Below, piece after piece: positions 43,613 to 52,684 of a stretch of DNA of 64,000 nucleotides. The DNA lies in the NCBI GenBank assembly GCA_019359765.1, contig JAHHGU010000007.1:62001-126000 (forward strand). The letters run 5' to 3'. The notes beneath the pieces are model-generated. The model was not told the DNA's origin, ran no database searches, and was given only the letters and a program-made list of their open reading frames with translations. The translations under genes were made by a program, and so were the position numbers. Position 1 is the first letter of the stretch. Each line of letters begins with the position of its first letter. The DNA comes from Aphanothece sp. CMT-3BRIN-NPC111. GTDB lineage: Bacteria; Cyanobacteriota; Cyanobacteriia; Cyanobacteriales; JAHHGU01.

Positions 43613-44587
43613 CTAGTCGGGGGAAAGTCCTTTAGCTGCTAGCCATTCCTGGTTAAACAGCCGCGACTGGTAACGGGAACCGCTATCACAAAGTATGGTT
43701 ACAATCGTGTGACCTGGACCCATCTGCTTGGCTAATGCTACTGCTGCTGCCACATTAATTCCTGTGGAACCGCCCATAAATAGCCCTTCCTCTCTCAGCA
43801 GTCGGTAGACTACGCGCACAGCCTCAGTGTCATCAATCTGGATAGCGTCGTCTATGGGAACGCCCTCCATATTGGCAGTTACGCGACTGTTACCAATACC
43901 TTCTGTAATCGAGCTGCCCTCAATTTTAATATCCCCACTTTTGACATAACTATATAGCCCGCTGCCCATCGGGTCTGCCACAACAGTTTTAATCCCAGGA
44001 TTTTTCTCCTTCAGGTACAGCGCTACACCAGCCAAGGTGCCACCCGTACCAGTAGATGTAATCCAGGCATCAATCTTGCCCTCAGTCTGTTCCCAAATTT
44101 CTGGCCCTGTCGTTTCGTAGTGGGCTTGGCGGTTCGCTAAATTGTCAAACTGATTCGCCCAGATGGCATTTTCCATCTCGCCAGCCAGCCTACCAGAGAG
44201 CTTTACATAGTTATTTGGATCTTTATAAGGAACGGCTGGGACAGGGCGAACCTCTGCCCCCAGTGTCTTTAGGGCGTCTATCTTCTCTTGAGACTGGGTA
44301 TCTGGAATAATAATCAGGCATTTGTAGCCTTTGGCATTGCAAATATGGGCTAGACCAATGCCAGTATTCCCAGCCGTTCCTTCTACCACTGTGCCACCGG
44401 GCTTGAGCAGACCTTTTTTTTCGGCATCTTGAATAATGTACAGCGCCGCCCGATCTTTTACGGAGCCGCCTGGATTGAGGAACTCCGCTTTGCCCAGGAT
44501 TTCGCAACCTGTTTCTTCGCTGAAGCTGTTGAGCCGGATCAAGGGGGTGTTGCCAACCGCCCCTACAAAACCATCTTTTATATCCAT
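43613..44587 (-). CDS. cysK: cysteine synthase A (O-acetylserine sulfhydrylase)
   Basis: A fold-type II PLP enzyme that makes cysteine from O-acetylserine and sulfide. Length is 324 residues. The PLP lysine is in [11 protein letters not shown], the substrate loop is GTAGNTG, and the phosphate-binding GTGGTLAG is intact. The sequence is nearer to the CysK group with the variant [21 protein letters not shown] than to CysM. It is monocistronic between repeats. Confidence 0.9.
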   Translation of the reverse strand: MDIKDGFVGAVGNTPLIRLNSFSEETGCEILGKAEFLNPGGSVKDRAALYIIQDAEKKGLLKPGGTVVEGTAGNTGIGLAHICNAKGYKCLIIIPDTQSQEKIDALKTLGAEVRPVPAVPYKDPNNYVKLSGRLAGEMENAIWANQFDNLANRQAHYETTGPEIWEQTEGKIDAWITSTGTGGTLAGVALYLKEKNPGIKTVVADPMGSGLYSYVKSGDIKIEGSSITEGIGNSRVTANMEGVPIDDAIQIDDTEAVRVVYRLLREEGLFMGGSTGINVAAAVALAKQMGPGHTIVTILCDSGSRYQSRLFNQEWLAAKGLSPD

Positions 44588-44728
44588 TTACACCCTCACT
44601 GCAATCGCTGCCATACCTGTATGGTTGGCAGGATGAAACTTTGTCGGTGACTTTAATTTTATGGCGATCGCGCTAGGGATTTGCAGGAAATAGACTTCTT
44701 GCAAAAATATAATTTTTGTTAAAGGAAC

Positions 44729-44759
44729 CACAGATGTACACAGATAAACACAGATAAAA
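44729..44759. repeat. CAGATAAACACAGAT short repeat, third copy
   Basis: CCACAGATGTACACAGATAAACACAGATAAA, a diverged relative of 22361 and 43480. Confidence 0.45.
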
Positions 44760-44873
44760 TACTTAATCAAATTGGCTGGGAGCACGAAATCTCATCACCC
44801 AGCAATAAGAGCCTGACAACTAACGATTATCGCTCTCGGTCAGGCTCTGGCTTAGGATATTTTCCTGGGAAAA

Positions 44874-45515
44874 TTACGGCTTGTTGGGTTGGGGCGTCAT
44901 CCGCAGGTAGGGTTTGACTTCCGTGTAACCCATCGGGAATTTCTCTTTTAACTCTTCTGGATCTTTAATAGAGGGGACAATTACACAATCTTCCCCATCC
45001 TTCCAGTTGGCTGGAGTTGCCACACTGTAGTTATCCGTCAGCTGTAGAGAATCAATCACCCGCAGCAATTCATCAAAGTTCCGCCCAGTGCTGGGAGGGT
45101 AGGTGAAGGTCAGACGCAGCTTCTTGTTAGGGTCAATGACGAAGACAGACCGAACGGTGAGCATAGCGTTCGCGTTCGGGTGGATCATGTCGTAGAGTTC
45201 AGAAACCTTCTTATCCGGGTCAGCCAAAATGGGATAATTGAGAGCCGAACCTTGGGTTTCTTCGATATCACCTATCCAGCCGTTGTGGGAATCGACGTCA
45301 TCCACACTCAGAGCCAACGGCTTGACGTTGCGTTTGTCAAATTCCGGCTTGAGGCGGGCAACTTCGCCTAATTCTGTGGTGCAAACTGGCGTAAAGTCTT
45401 TAGGGTGAGAGAACAGCACTACCCAGCTGTCGCCTGCCCAATCGTAAAAATTAATTTCACCCTCAGTAGAAGCTTGAGTGAAGTTGGGGACTGTGTCTCC
45501 TAATTGAAGAGCCAT
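44874..45515 (-). CDS. 1-Cys peroxiredoxin (Prx6 type)
   Basis: A 213-residue peroxidase that reduces hydrogen peroxide and alkyl hydroperoxides. The peroxidatic cysteine is C45 in FTPVCTTE, the Prx6 signature, where 2-Cys enzymes have FVCPTE. The C-terminal Prx6 extension (DNYSVATPANWKDGEDCVIV and the GYTEVKPYLRMTPQP end) is complete. A further cysteine in GEDCVIV is not in the resolving position of typical 2-Cys types. Cytosolic; the gene is monocistronic. Confidence 0.93.
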   Translation of the reverse strand: MALQLGDTVPNFTQASTEGEINFYDWAGDSWVVLFSHPKDFTPVCTTELGEVARLKPEFDKRNVKPLALSVDDVDSHNGWIGDIEETQGSALNYPILADPDKKVSELYDMIHPNANAMLTVRSVFVIDPNKKLRLTFTYPPSTGRNFDELLRVIDSLQLTDNYSVATPANWKDGEDCVIVPSIKDPEELKEKFPMGYTEVKPYLRMTPQPNKP

Positions 45516-45752
45516 AACCTATTTTCTGTGAACCTTGAGAGGGACAATTTTCTAGACTATCACACAACCCCGGTTACTCGGTCGGAGTTTAGATCTTTTT
45601 CCGATTTCCGTGGGGGAGCTGACTTTAGATTCTTGCATCTGATCGGCGTATCTGGTACAGCGAAGTAATAAGATGAGAGGATAGAAAACAAAACTTAAAC
45701 TAATAGAGGGATGCTAACCTCACCCGATGCTGTGTAAGGAGGAATTAAGTTC

Positions 45753-46184
45753 ATGAAACGATTGATTAGTATGCTAGCAGTCTTGTGTCTGTTCGTAAGC
45801 TGCTTGGGATGGCTGGGGCTGCCCCAGAAGGCAATGGCAGCCGATTTGACGGGTGTGACAATGCGCCCTACCGCTGTTTTGGCAGCGGAAACTTCCCTGC
45901 GGAATCGGGCGGACGATAAGCTGGCTACGGACTTTGGTAAAAAAATCGATTTGAATAATACCAATGTCCGAGCTTTTCGGAAATATCCAGGGATGTACCC
46001 GACTTTGGCGAAAAAAGTTGTGGATAATGCTCCCTATAAGGATGTGGAAGCTGTCCTAGAAATTCCGGGACTGAGCGATCGCCAAAAAGAATTGCTACAA
46101 GCTAACCTTGACAAATTCACGGTGACTGATGTCTCCGATGTCTTCGTGGAAGGTGGTGACCGTTACAACAACGGCATCTACTAA
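45753..46184 (+). CDS. psbU: photosystem II extrinsic protein PsbU (12 kDa)
   Basis: PsbU sits on the lumenal face of photosystem II and stabilises the oxygen-evolving cluster with PsbO and PsbV. The 143-residue precursor has a Sec-type signal ([20 protein letters not shown]) cut near KAMA-AD, and a second sorting segment. The mature part has helix-hairpin-helix features: [37 protein letters not shown] and [23 protein letters not shown] good ribosome binding site (AAGGAGG) lies 10 bases before the ATG. Confidence 0.96.
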   Translation: MKRLISMLAVLCLFVSCLGWLGLPQKAMAADLTGVTMRPTAVLAAETSLRNRADDKLATDFGKKIDLNNTNVRAFRKYPGMYPTLAKKVVDNAPYKDVEAVLEIPGLSDRQKELLQANLDKFTVTDVSDVFVEGGDRYNNGIY

Positions 46185-46213
46185 TAAGCCGCCAAAGCTT
46201 GTAAGTCGTTCCT

Positions 46214-46260
46214 GAATAAGGGTAAGGGGAGAGGGTAAACTTTCTCCTTACCCTTATTCT
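46214..46260 (+). terminator. psbU terminator
   Basis: GAATAAGGGTAAGG and GAGA pair with TCTCCTTACCCTTATTC in a stem of about 17 bp with one bulge, starting 30 bases after the psbU stop. A short T-run follows later. The GGGTAAGG word is shared with the terminator at 12938. Confidence 0.75.
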
Positions 46261-46330
46261 CATAAAAAAGTATTATTTTTAACTAAAAAGTGCTACAATT
46301 GTCAACTACACCTGGTAAGAGCCTGCCGGG

Positions 46331-46364
46331 AACAATAACCTTAAATCCCTATCAGGGATTGAAA
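46331..46364 (+). repeat. solitary CRISPR-repeat-like sequence
   Basis: AACAATAACCTTAAATCCCT followed by ATCAGGGATTGAAAT closely resembles the 35-37 base direct repeat of many cyanobacterial CRISPR arrays, which end in TAAATCCCTATCAGGGATTGAAAC, with the same internal palindrome AATCCCT/AGGGATT. There is only one unit, no array and no cas gene nearby. Its last base is the A of the nadB start codon, so it supplies the nadB ribosome binding region. Confidence 0.6.
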
Positions 46365-48067
46365 TGAATCCCAGAGACTTCGATTCTTTAACCCAGCAGG
46401 ACATACCCACCAAGTTTGACGTCTTGGTAGTTGGTGCCGGTGCCGCTGGTCTTTATGCAGCACTTTGTATACCAGACTCTTTGCAGGTAGGCTTGATTAG
46501 CAAAGATAGCCTGCCCATGTCGGCGAGTGACTGGGCACAAGGCGGCATTGCGGCAGCCATTGCTCCAGCAGATTCGCCATCTCTGCACGTTGAAGATACA
46601 ATCCGTGCCGGTGCTGGTCTGTGCGAACTGGACGCTGTGAAGTTTATGATCGAACAAGCGCCTCGCTGTATCCAATCGCTGGTGGATATGGGGGTTGCCT
46701 TCGACCGACGAGGGGAACAGCTAGCCTTAACTTTGGAAGCCGCTCACTCTCGTCCTCGCGTTCTCCACGCCGCTGACACCACAGGTCGGGCAATGGTTAG
46801 CACTCTCACTTCTCAGGTGTTGAGCCGCAAAAACATCCAGGTTCTGCCCCAGGCGTTTGCATTAAGTCTTTGGATGAATCCCCAATCCCAACGCTGTCAG
46901 GGGATTAGCCTGATCTACAAAGGTCAAATTAGCTGGGTGCGTGCCTCCGCTGTAGTTCTGGCTACTGGCGGCGGCGGTCAGGTTTTTGCTCAGACCACCA
47001 ACCCCGCGGTAAGTACTGGAGATGGAGTTGCGATCGCCTGGCGTGCTGGTGCTATCTTGCGGGACTTGGAATTTGTACAATTTCACCCCACAGCCCTAAC
47101 GACGGCGGGGGCACCTCGTTTCCTGATTAGTGAAGCAGTACGGGGTGAAGGCGCTCACTTGGTAGACGCTTGCGGACACCGCTTTGCCTTTGATTACCAC
47201 CCAGCCGGTGAACTCGCCCCCAGAGATATCGTCAGCCGTGCTATTTTCAGCCACTTGCAGAAAACCTCTTCTGAGCCAGCCACCGCTAACGTCTGGTTAG
47301 ATTTGCGACCAATTCCTGCCGAAAAGATTAGTCATCGATTTCCCAACATTATCCAAGTTTGCCAGCGGTGGGGCATTGACCTATTCACGGAGCCAATTCC
47401 AGTTGCACCTGCGGCTCACTACTGGATGGGAGGAATTGCCACAGATGTGATGAACCGCACCTCCATCCCCGGTTTGTATGCGGTGGGTGAGACAGCAAGT
47501 ACTGGCGTTCACGGTGCTAATCGTTTGGCAAGCAATTCTCTGCTGGAATGTATAGTATTTGGCGCTCAACTGCATCAAATTGAGCCTGACCTTAAAAATG
47601 CTTGTGCAGCATCACCTGTTCAGGATTTACCAATCAACTCATCACTTAATGACTGGGCTACTCAGAAAGAGAAGATTGCCCAAGTGCGGCAAGAGTTACC
47701 CCGTTTAATGTGGCAAAGTGCTGGTATTTGTCGGCAGCAAGATGTCTTAAAGGATGCGATCGCTCAAGTGGAAATCTGGCGGCGGCAATTTGACAGCCTT
47801 CCCTTGAGCCAATATCTGCTGCACCTACAGCCAGGGAAAACTCTTTCTTTTTCATTACCAGACGTCGATGGACAATTGCGGACTTGGGGGGAAACTCATA
47901 ACTTACTGGATGTGGCGTCTCTAATTCTCAAAAGTGCTGCCTTTCGCAGCGAAAGCCGAGGCGGGCATTACCGGCTGGACTTTCCTCAACCAAATCCCAC
48001 CTGGCAAGTCCACACCTTGGTACAAGAAAATCGATGGTGGAAATCTTCACCCGTAGGAGTTGAGTAA
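46364..48067 (+). CDS. nadB: L-aspartate oxidase
   Basis: NadB oxidises aspartate to iminoaspartate for NAD synthesis with NadA. The 567-residue flavoprotein starts with the FAD site VLVVGAGAAGLYAAL (about 19-33). It continues with SDWAQGGIAAAIAP, RPRVLHAADTTGRA, EFVQFHPTAL and the HYWMGGIATD and ETASTGVHGANRLASNSLLE segments. These are the NadB rather than SdhA variants. The C-terminal helical domain is present. The ATG at 46364 directly follows a CRISPR-like repeat, which has replaced any normal leader. Confidence 0.94.
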   Translation: MNPRDFDSLTQQDIPTKFDVLVVGAGAAGLYAALCIPDSLQVGLISKDSLPMSASDWAQGGIAAAIAPADSPSLHVEDTIRAGAGLCELDAVKFMIEQAPRCIQSLVDMGVAFDRRGEQLALTLEAAHSRPRVLHAADTTGRAMVSTLTSQVLSRKNIQVLPQAFALSLWMNPQSQRCQGISLIYKGQISWVRASAVVLATGGGGQVFAQTTNPAVSTGDGVAIAWRAGAILRDLEFVQFHPTALTTAGAPRFLISEAVRGEGAHLVDACGHRFAFDYHPAGELAPRDIVSRAIFSHLQKTSSEPATANVWLDLRPIPAEKISHRFPNIIQVCQRWGIDLFTEPIPVAPAAHYWMGGIATDVMNRTSIPGLYAVGETASTGVHGANRLASNSLLECIVFGAQLHQIEPDLKNACAASPVQDLPINSSLNDWATQKEKIAQVRQELPRLMWQSAGICRQQDVLKDAIAQVEIWRRQFDSLPLSQYLLHLQPGKTLSFSLPDVDGQLRTWGETHNLLDVASLILKSAAFRSESRGGHYRLDFPQPNPTWQVHTLVQENRWWKSSPVGVE

Positions 48068-48069
48068 CC

Positions 48070-48321
48070 CTACCGCAGGCGTCCTCCACCGCCTTCGCTG
48101 CGCTTAGGAGGTGGTTTCTTGTCATCTTGTGGTTCAAATTCACTTACACTCTGATTTGGCGAACCCACCACCTCAGCAGAAACTAATAAGCTGTTCGAGG
48201 CAGTGTTATGGGCTTGAGTGGGCTGGTTTGTGGCACCTACTCCCCCAGAGATGAAAAGTTGCAACCCAACCAGTAAAGTTGCTGAACCTATGAGTTGGAG
48301 GTAAGTAGCCATAGCAACCAT
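48070..48321 (-). CDS. small exported protein candidate
   Basis: About 80 residues; start ATG at 48321 or 48312. The N-terminus MATYLQLIGSATLLVGLQLF is a signal peptide or anchor; the rest is hydrophilic, Ser/Asn/Pro-rich and ends GGGGRLR. Small secreted proteins with glycine-rich tails are common in cyanobacteria. The stop is two bases from the nadB stop, so the genes are convergent. No known family. Reality is likely but not proven. Confidence 0.5.
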   Translation of the reverse strand: MVAMATYLQLIGSATLLVGLQLFISGGVGATNQPTQAHNTASNSLLVSAEVVGSPNQSVSEFEPQDDKKPPPKRSEGGGGRLR

Positions 48322-48750
48322 TTTCCTCAGTTAATTTATCCGATTGCCAGTAATTTCAGTATATTTACGGTTAAAAATAGCCGTGAAAATTTTAATAATT
48401 GTTTTGCACGATACTTAATTAACATCAAACTGAACCTTTAGAAATATTTCTGTCAATTGAAAGCTGAGAAAGGAAATACGGGGTAAATCAAAAGTAATTA
48501 ACCACCTCAGTCGTTTATTCACCCAACAAGCTAGATACCAGCTTGTTAGTTAAAAAACCTCTATATCATTTTAGCGTACCGTAAAGAATCAAGCGCCATA
48601 CTTTGGTATTTATTAAATTAACAGACAGATGTATAAGTTAACGTATAACTTAACGTATAACTTAGCTATATCTGCTAGAAGCGCCAGGCTGTCTTGATAG
48701 GGCGGCGTAAAAAGTACATCACGGGAGTATTGAGTTATATAATTTTTCTG
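48322..48750. other. intergenic region, nothing recognised
   Basis: About 430 AT-rich bases containing three near-identical GTATAACTTAACG-like words around 48630-48670 (AAGTTAACGTATAACTTAACG and TATAACTTAG) that could be an operator for the small gene or remnants of a repeat. No coding frame seen. Confidence 0.4.
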
Positions 48751-50961
48751 TTAAAAAAATTCATATCGATTTCGACCGAATTCTTTGGCGCGGTACATAG
48801 CCGCATCGGCGTTTTTAATTATGGTATCCACTGTGTCACAATCGAGGGGATACAGGCTGATACCAATACTAACGGTCACGCAGACAGTATGTTCCTCTAG
48901 CACAAAAGCCTGAGAAAGTGAGGCGAGAATCTTTTCGGCAACTCTGGCAGCATCTTCCATTTTAGGAATTGCGGGGAGAATTACCGTAAACTCATCGCCA
49001 CCCAGTCGCGAGACAATATCGCTGCCGCGTAAACACCCCTTTAGTCGCTGGGCAACTACTTTCAGCAGTTGATCGCCCATGCCATGCCCCAACGTGTCAT
49101 TAACCTGCTTAAAGCCATCAAGGTCAAGAAACAGAAGCGCTACTAATTGGTTACTGCTACGGGCAGCTTCTAAACACTGATTTAGGCATTCATAGAAATG
49201 TAGACGATTGGGTAAACCCGTGAGGGAGTCGTGATTGGCTTGATGACGTAACTGGTCTTCTGAAAGTTTTAATTCGGCGTTAGAACGCATTAACTCTGCC
49301 GCTGTCCGCTTCAGATCTTCTTCGATGCGTTTGCGTTCTGTGATATCTCGGATGACCCCTACTAAGAACAGATTTCCGGCAGCATCTTTGTGAAGTGACC
49401 TTTTCGTAGCAATCTGGTGTGTTTTTCCTCTGGCATCAGTAAATTCCTCTTCATTTTCCTGCTCTATGCCAGTGCGTAAAATTAGTTCATCTTGCTGCCA
49501 AAAGTTATTAGCCTCATGTTTAGGAAAAAAATCATAGTCTGACTTTTCAATTAACGTCTCCAGAGGATAGCCAATAAATTTACAGTACGCCTGATTCAAG
49601 ATCAGCCATTGGTGTTTTTGGTTTTTGACAAAAATTGGGTCAGCAATGGTATTTATCACCTTTTGCAAAAACTCTTTGGAGCGTTGTAACTCCTCCTCCA
49701 AGTGAGCCAGATAACTGGTGATGGCAATAGCAGATCCTACCAGCGCTAGCAAGGGAGGAACAAGCGGTATCCAGTAACCAAAGATGAAGGCGAGGTAGGA
49801 AGTGCCGAGAAGACCAGCCCCAGCTAGGAGGAGAATAAGAGCCAACTTGGACGGCGATCGCCATCGCCAACTAATGCTGGCACCAAGCCAAGACCAGACC
49901 ACAATCCATATGCCTTCGACTGGATCGGGCCAGACGTTGATTAAGGGGCGTCCGTCTAGTGCTGCACTAACGATCTGACTGGTAAAGTTGGCGTGTAACT
50001 CTACACCATAAAACGGCTTTGCAGCATCGATCAAGCCGCCGCTGTAAGGAGTGTAAAAAAGATCCCCACTACTACTGGCCTTTGAACCAATCACGACAAT
50101 GCGATCGCGCATCACATCAGGGGACACCTTGTCTGCTAGCACGTCTGACATTAACACACTGCGAAAATTAGCTGGATCGCGAAGGTTGGCTAAAACCTGG
50201 TATCCTCCAGCATCAGCCCTGACGTAGGCACCATCATTTGCTTGAAATTCTCTAAATACACCCTGACCCAACTGCAAATACTTAGGATTCACCTGCGCCG
50301 GTTGGGGGGTAATACCTTCTGCCTTTAGATAAACCAAAGCCAGCTTGAGAGCAAAACTTTTCTGTGCTTTGCCATCTACAGGCCAATATAGTAGGCTACG
50401 ACGCACCTTGCCATCTGCATCTACCAACAAGTTATTGAACCCAACCTGCTTGTTTTGGCTTAAAAAAGGAGGGGGTGAAACCCCTGAGTTTGTTTCATCT
50501 TTAAATCTCTCGATCCCCACTAAGTTGGGCATACTTGCAAAAGTCTTTACTAATTCTGCATTACCTGGCTCTTGGGGCAGATCGCGATAAATATCCAAAC
50601 CAATAGCGCGAGGTTGGAAAGCATTTATTTTCTTGAGCAGCTGAGCCATAACAGCATCAGTAATGGGCCATCTCTTTAGCTGCTTGATGTTTGCCTCATT
50701 AATCTCGACAATGACGACCCGCTTATCAACTTGCTCTGGGGGACGTAGGCGAAACAATTGATCTAAGACTGTTAACTCCGACGACTGCATTAGCCCTGTA
50801 AGGCGGAGGATAATGATACAAGCGGCGACGGCGGAAGAAGTAATCACTACTCGGCGCTCAAGCCTTGTCCATTGCTTCAGCTTTGCCCATCTATTACTTT
50901 TCAGCATTTGCCTGACGGCACGATTATTCAAAATTTCTCTATATACGCGATCGCGCTCCAC
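48751..50961 (-). CDS. CHASE2-PAS-GGDEF diguanylate cyclase
   Basis: A 736-residue membrane receptor that should make cyclic di-GMP. After one helix (about 38-55) comes a periplasmic CHASE2 domain (about 60-340) including VVIVEINEANIKQLKRWP, then membrane helices (about 345-415), a PAS/PAC domain (about 430-550), a short coil and GGDEF (about 575-735). The active site is SRLGGDEFTV, and the product-inhibition I-site RGSD lies five residues before GGDEF, so feedback control is likely. The start is a GTG. No EAL domain follows. The signal is unknown. Confidence 0.9.
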   Translation of the reverse strand: MERDRVYREILNNRAVRQMLKSNRWAKLKQWTRLERRVVITSSAVAACIIILRLTGLMQSSELTVLDQLFRLRPPEQVDKRVVIVEINEANIKQLKRWPITDAVMAQLLKKINAFQPRAIGLDIYRDLPQEPGNAELVKTFASMPNLVGIERFKDETNSGVSPPPFLSQNKQVGFNNLLVDADGKVRRSLLYWPVDGKAQKSFALKLALVYLKAEGITPQPAQVNPKYLQLGQGVFREFQANDGAYVRADAGGYQVLANLRDPANFRSVLMSDVLADKVSPDVMRDRIVVIGSKASSSGDLFYTPYSGGLIDAAKPFYGVELHANFTSQIVSAALDGRPLINVWPDPVEGIWIVVWSWLGASISWRWRSPSKLALILLLAGAGLLGTSYLAFIFGYWIPLVPPLLALVGSAIAITSYLAHLEEELQRSKEFLQKVINTIADPIFVKNQKHQWLILNQAYCKFIGYPLETLIEKSDYDFFPKHEANNFWQQDELILRTGIEQENEEEFTDARGKTHQIATKRSLHKDAAGNLFLVGVIRDITERKRIEEDLKRTAAELMRSNAELKLSEDQLRHQANHDSLTGLPNRLHFYECLNQCLEAARSSNQLVALLFLDLDGFKQVNDTLGHGMGDQLLKVVAQRLKGCLRGSDIVSRLGGDEFTVILPAIPKMEDAARVAEKILASLSQAFVLEEHTVCVTVSIGISLYPLDCDTVDTIIKNADAAMYRAKEFGRNRYEFF

Positions 50962-51372
50962 GTGTCTTTACTCCTTCGCCAGATTATCTATAGCTTATTT
51001 TTCCCAGCCTCAGTATACCCAGCCCTCTAAATATTCTTTTAACTGGAAAGGAATAAGTAGGTGTGTGTAATTAAACATATGTTGGGATTCTTAGTACTTA
51101 TTAGTTAGTAATATTTATCGTTAAATTGTGAAACTTTGGCTTTATGGACAAGGGATAGAAAAGGCTTTTTTTGCCAAATAATTTAGGATTGCTATAGCAA
51201 TTTTATTTGACTTTTGAGAATATTTTGTATTAGTGAACCGCAAAGACCCAAAGAGCGCTAAGGAAGAAAAAAAGGGACAATCACAGGAATCAGTTAGGAC
51301 TGCTGTATAGCTATTAAACGAACATAACTTGTATCCGTGCCCAAGACCTAAAATCCCTTCCGGACTCTGTTT
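50962..51372. other. intergenic region with dispersed repeats
   Basis: Bases 51053-51094 repeat 19631-19672 (see the finding). AACCGCAAAGACCCAAAGAGCGC at about 51236 is the inverse of a segment near 23350. An 80-codon frame on the minus strand here is proline-rich, has no family match and covers the G-run region, so I do not call it. Confidence 0.5.
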
Positions 51373-51430
51373 GGGGGACGCGGCCGTCCCCCAATGGGGG
51401 GCTTGGGGGGCTTGGGGGGCAGACCCCCCA
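51373..51430. other. G-rich segment with hairpins and possible G-quadruplex
   Basis: GGGGGACG/CGTCCCCC forms an 8-bp hairpin (51373-51392), followed by three G6 runs spaced by CTT and then CCCCCC. The runs could form a quadruplex on the plus strand or pair with the C-run. Confidence 0.45.
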
Positions 51431-51609
51431 AATCCAGGTTTTGAACAAATACCAGTTCACAAATGATTTAGGATTGCTGTATTTGCTCAATTTAACAGCA
51501 AAAACAGCAATAAGGCTTGCAGATAACATTGTCAGCTTCAGCAATTGGGCGATCGCTGTGCCGCTGTTATTAGGCAGGCAATCGCACTACTAAATTCTTT
51601 TCCCCCAAG

Positions 51610-52596
51610 CTAACGCCCTGGAAACGAGTACTTGAAGTTGCGCGGACCTTTATAACCGGATAAATCGGCCAGTTCCTCCAGGGTTTTTACGCCTGACTCA
51701 ACTTTTTTACCGTTAATTTCCCAAGTGGGGAAACCTTTAATATCAGCCTTAGCGCAAACGTCTGACTGCGCGTTTTTGCCATCGGGAGCACACTCAATAT
51801 AGTTGATTTCACTGAATGCCTGTTTACCGAACAGCTGCTTCTGCTCGTGGCAGTGAGGGCACCACCAAGCACCGTACATTGTCGCTCCCGCTTGTTTCAG
51901 ATGACCTGCTAGAGCAATTTCTGCAGGACCAGAGGGGAGGGTAATCTGCCAACCTGCTCCCGGCGCGGGCGAACCAACAGGCTCTATGCTTGCAGAGCTA
52001 TTTTCTTGTCCAGGGGTTGAGCCTATCGGTGCGTTGGGATCATTAGTACTGGCATAGACACCCAGGGTGCCAATCAGTGCTACCATCCCCACGACAATAG
52101 CGGTAAAGAATAGTTGACCGGCATCCTCCCAGGTGCGACCTATTAATGTCAGGACAAATAGGCTTACTGAGAACAAAGCAGAGGCAAGGCAGTAGATACA
52201 CAGTGCCTTGATCTTAAATGCCAGCAGATACATCAGGTAGCCGCTGAAAACCGTCATGGCCGTTGCACCCGCAAACAACAGCAGCCAAGTCCAATTTTCT
52301 AGCTTGGAGCGGAGGTCTTTTTTGTCATCTGACTTCACCGCCAGAGGAGCCAAGGCAAACACCGCCATGCTGATATAAGCCACACAGCCTAGCAAAGTTA
52401 GGGGTATACCAAAAACTTCGGCATAGGGACTCGATAGCACTTTTTCACAGCCGTCGGTAGGGCAGGCGGCAGTGTTGCCGCTGAGTTTAACTACAGTCAG
52501 ATAGGCAGTTACCAAGGCACCCAAGAGTGCGATCGCGCCTATTAGCACACGAGACCAGCGATGAATCCAGGGAGTAGAACGTCGGCGGCTCCTCAT
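51610..52596 (-). CDS. VKOR-thioredoxin fusion (disulfide bond-forming oxidoreductase)
   Basis: A 328-residue membrane protein that makes disulfide bonds in exported proteins and passes the electrons to quinone. The VKOR domain has four or five helices, with the loop cysteines C45 and C50 (CPTDGC) and the active pair C133-C136 (CIYC). A linker leads to a thioredoxin-like domain with C246-C249 (WCPHC). This layout is the cyanobacterial VKOR (the Synechococcus structure has the same order). The N-terminal tail MRSRRRSTPW is basic and cytosolic, consistent with the predicted topology. Confidence 0.93.
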   Translation of the reverse strand: MRSRRRSTPWIHRWSRVLIGAIALLGALVTAYLTVVKLSGNTAACPTDGCEKVLSSPYAEVFGIPLTLLGCVAYISMAVFALAPLAVKSDDKKDLRSKLENWTWLLLFAGATAMTVFSGYLMYLLAFKIKALCIYCLASALFSVSLFVLTLIGRTWEDAGQLFFTAIVVGMVALIGTLGVYASTNDPNAPIGSTPGQENSSASIEPVGSPAPGAGWQITLPSGPAEIALAGHLKQAGATMYGAWWCPHCHEQKQLFGKQAFSEINYIECAPDGKNAQSDVCAKADIKGFPTWEINGKKVESGVKTLEELADLSGYKGPRNFKYSFPGR

Positions 52597-52684
52597 AAGA
52601 CCTAACCTCTAGGAATTTTAGATTTTGGATTTTAGATTTGGGATTATTGGTTCGTTCGTCTATTCGTCTAATTGAAGTTAGAAG

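Noticed and set aside
46331..46364. CRISPR array at the nadB leader
   Set aside because: Only one repeat unit is present and no spacer or second repeat follows within several hundred bases, so I list it as a lone repeat and not as an array.
51314..51544. Minus-strand frame with PPSPPSPPLGDG segment
   Set aside because: It is the translation of the G-run region and has repeated proline-rich composition from base bias; frames like it recur around such repeats and are not genes.
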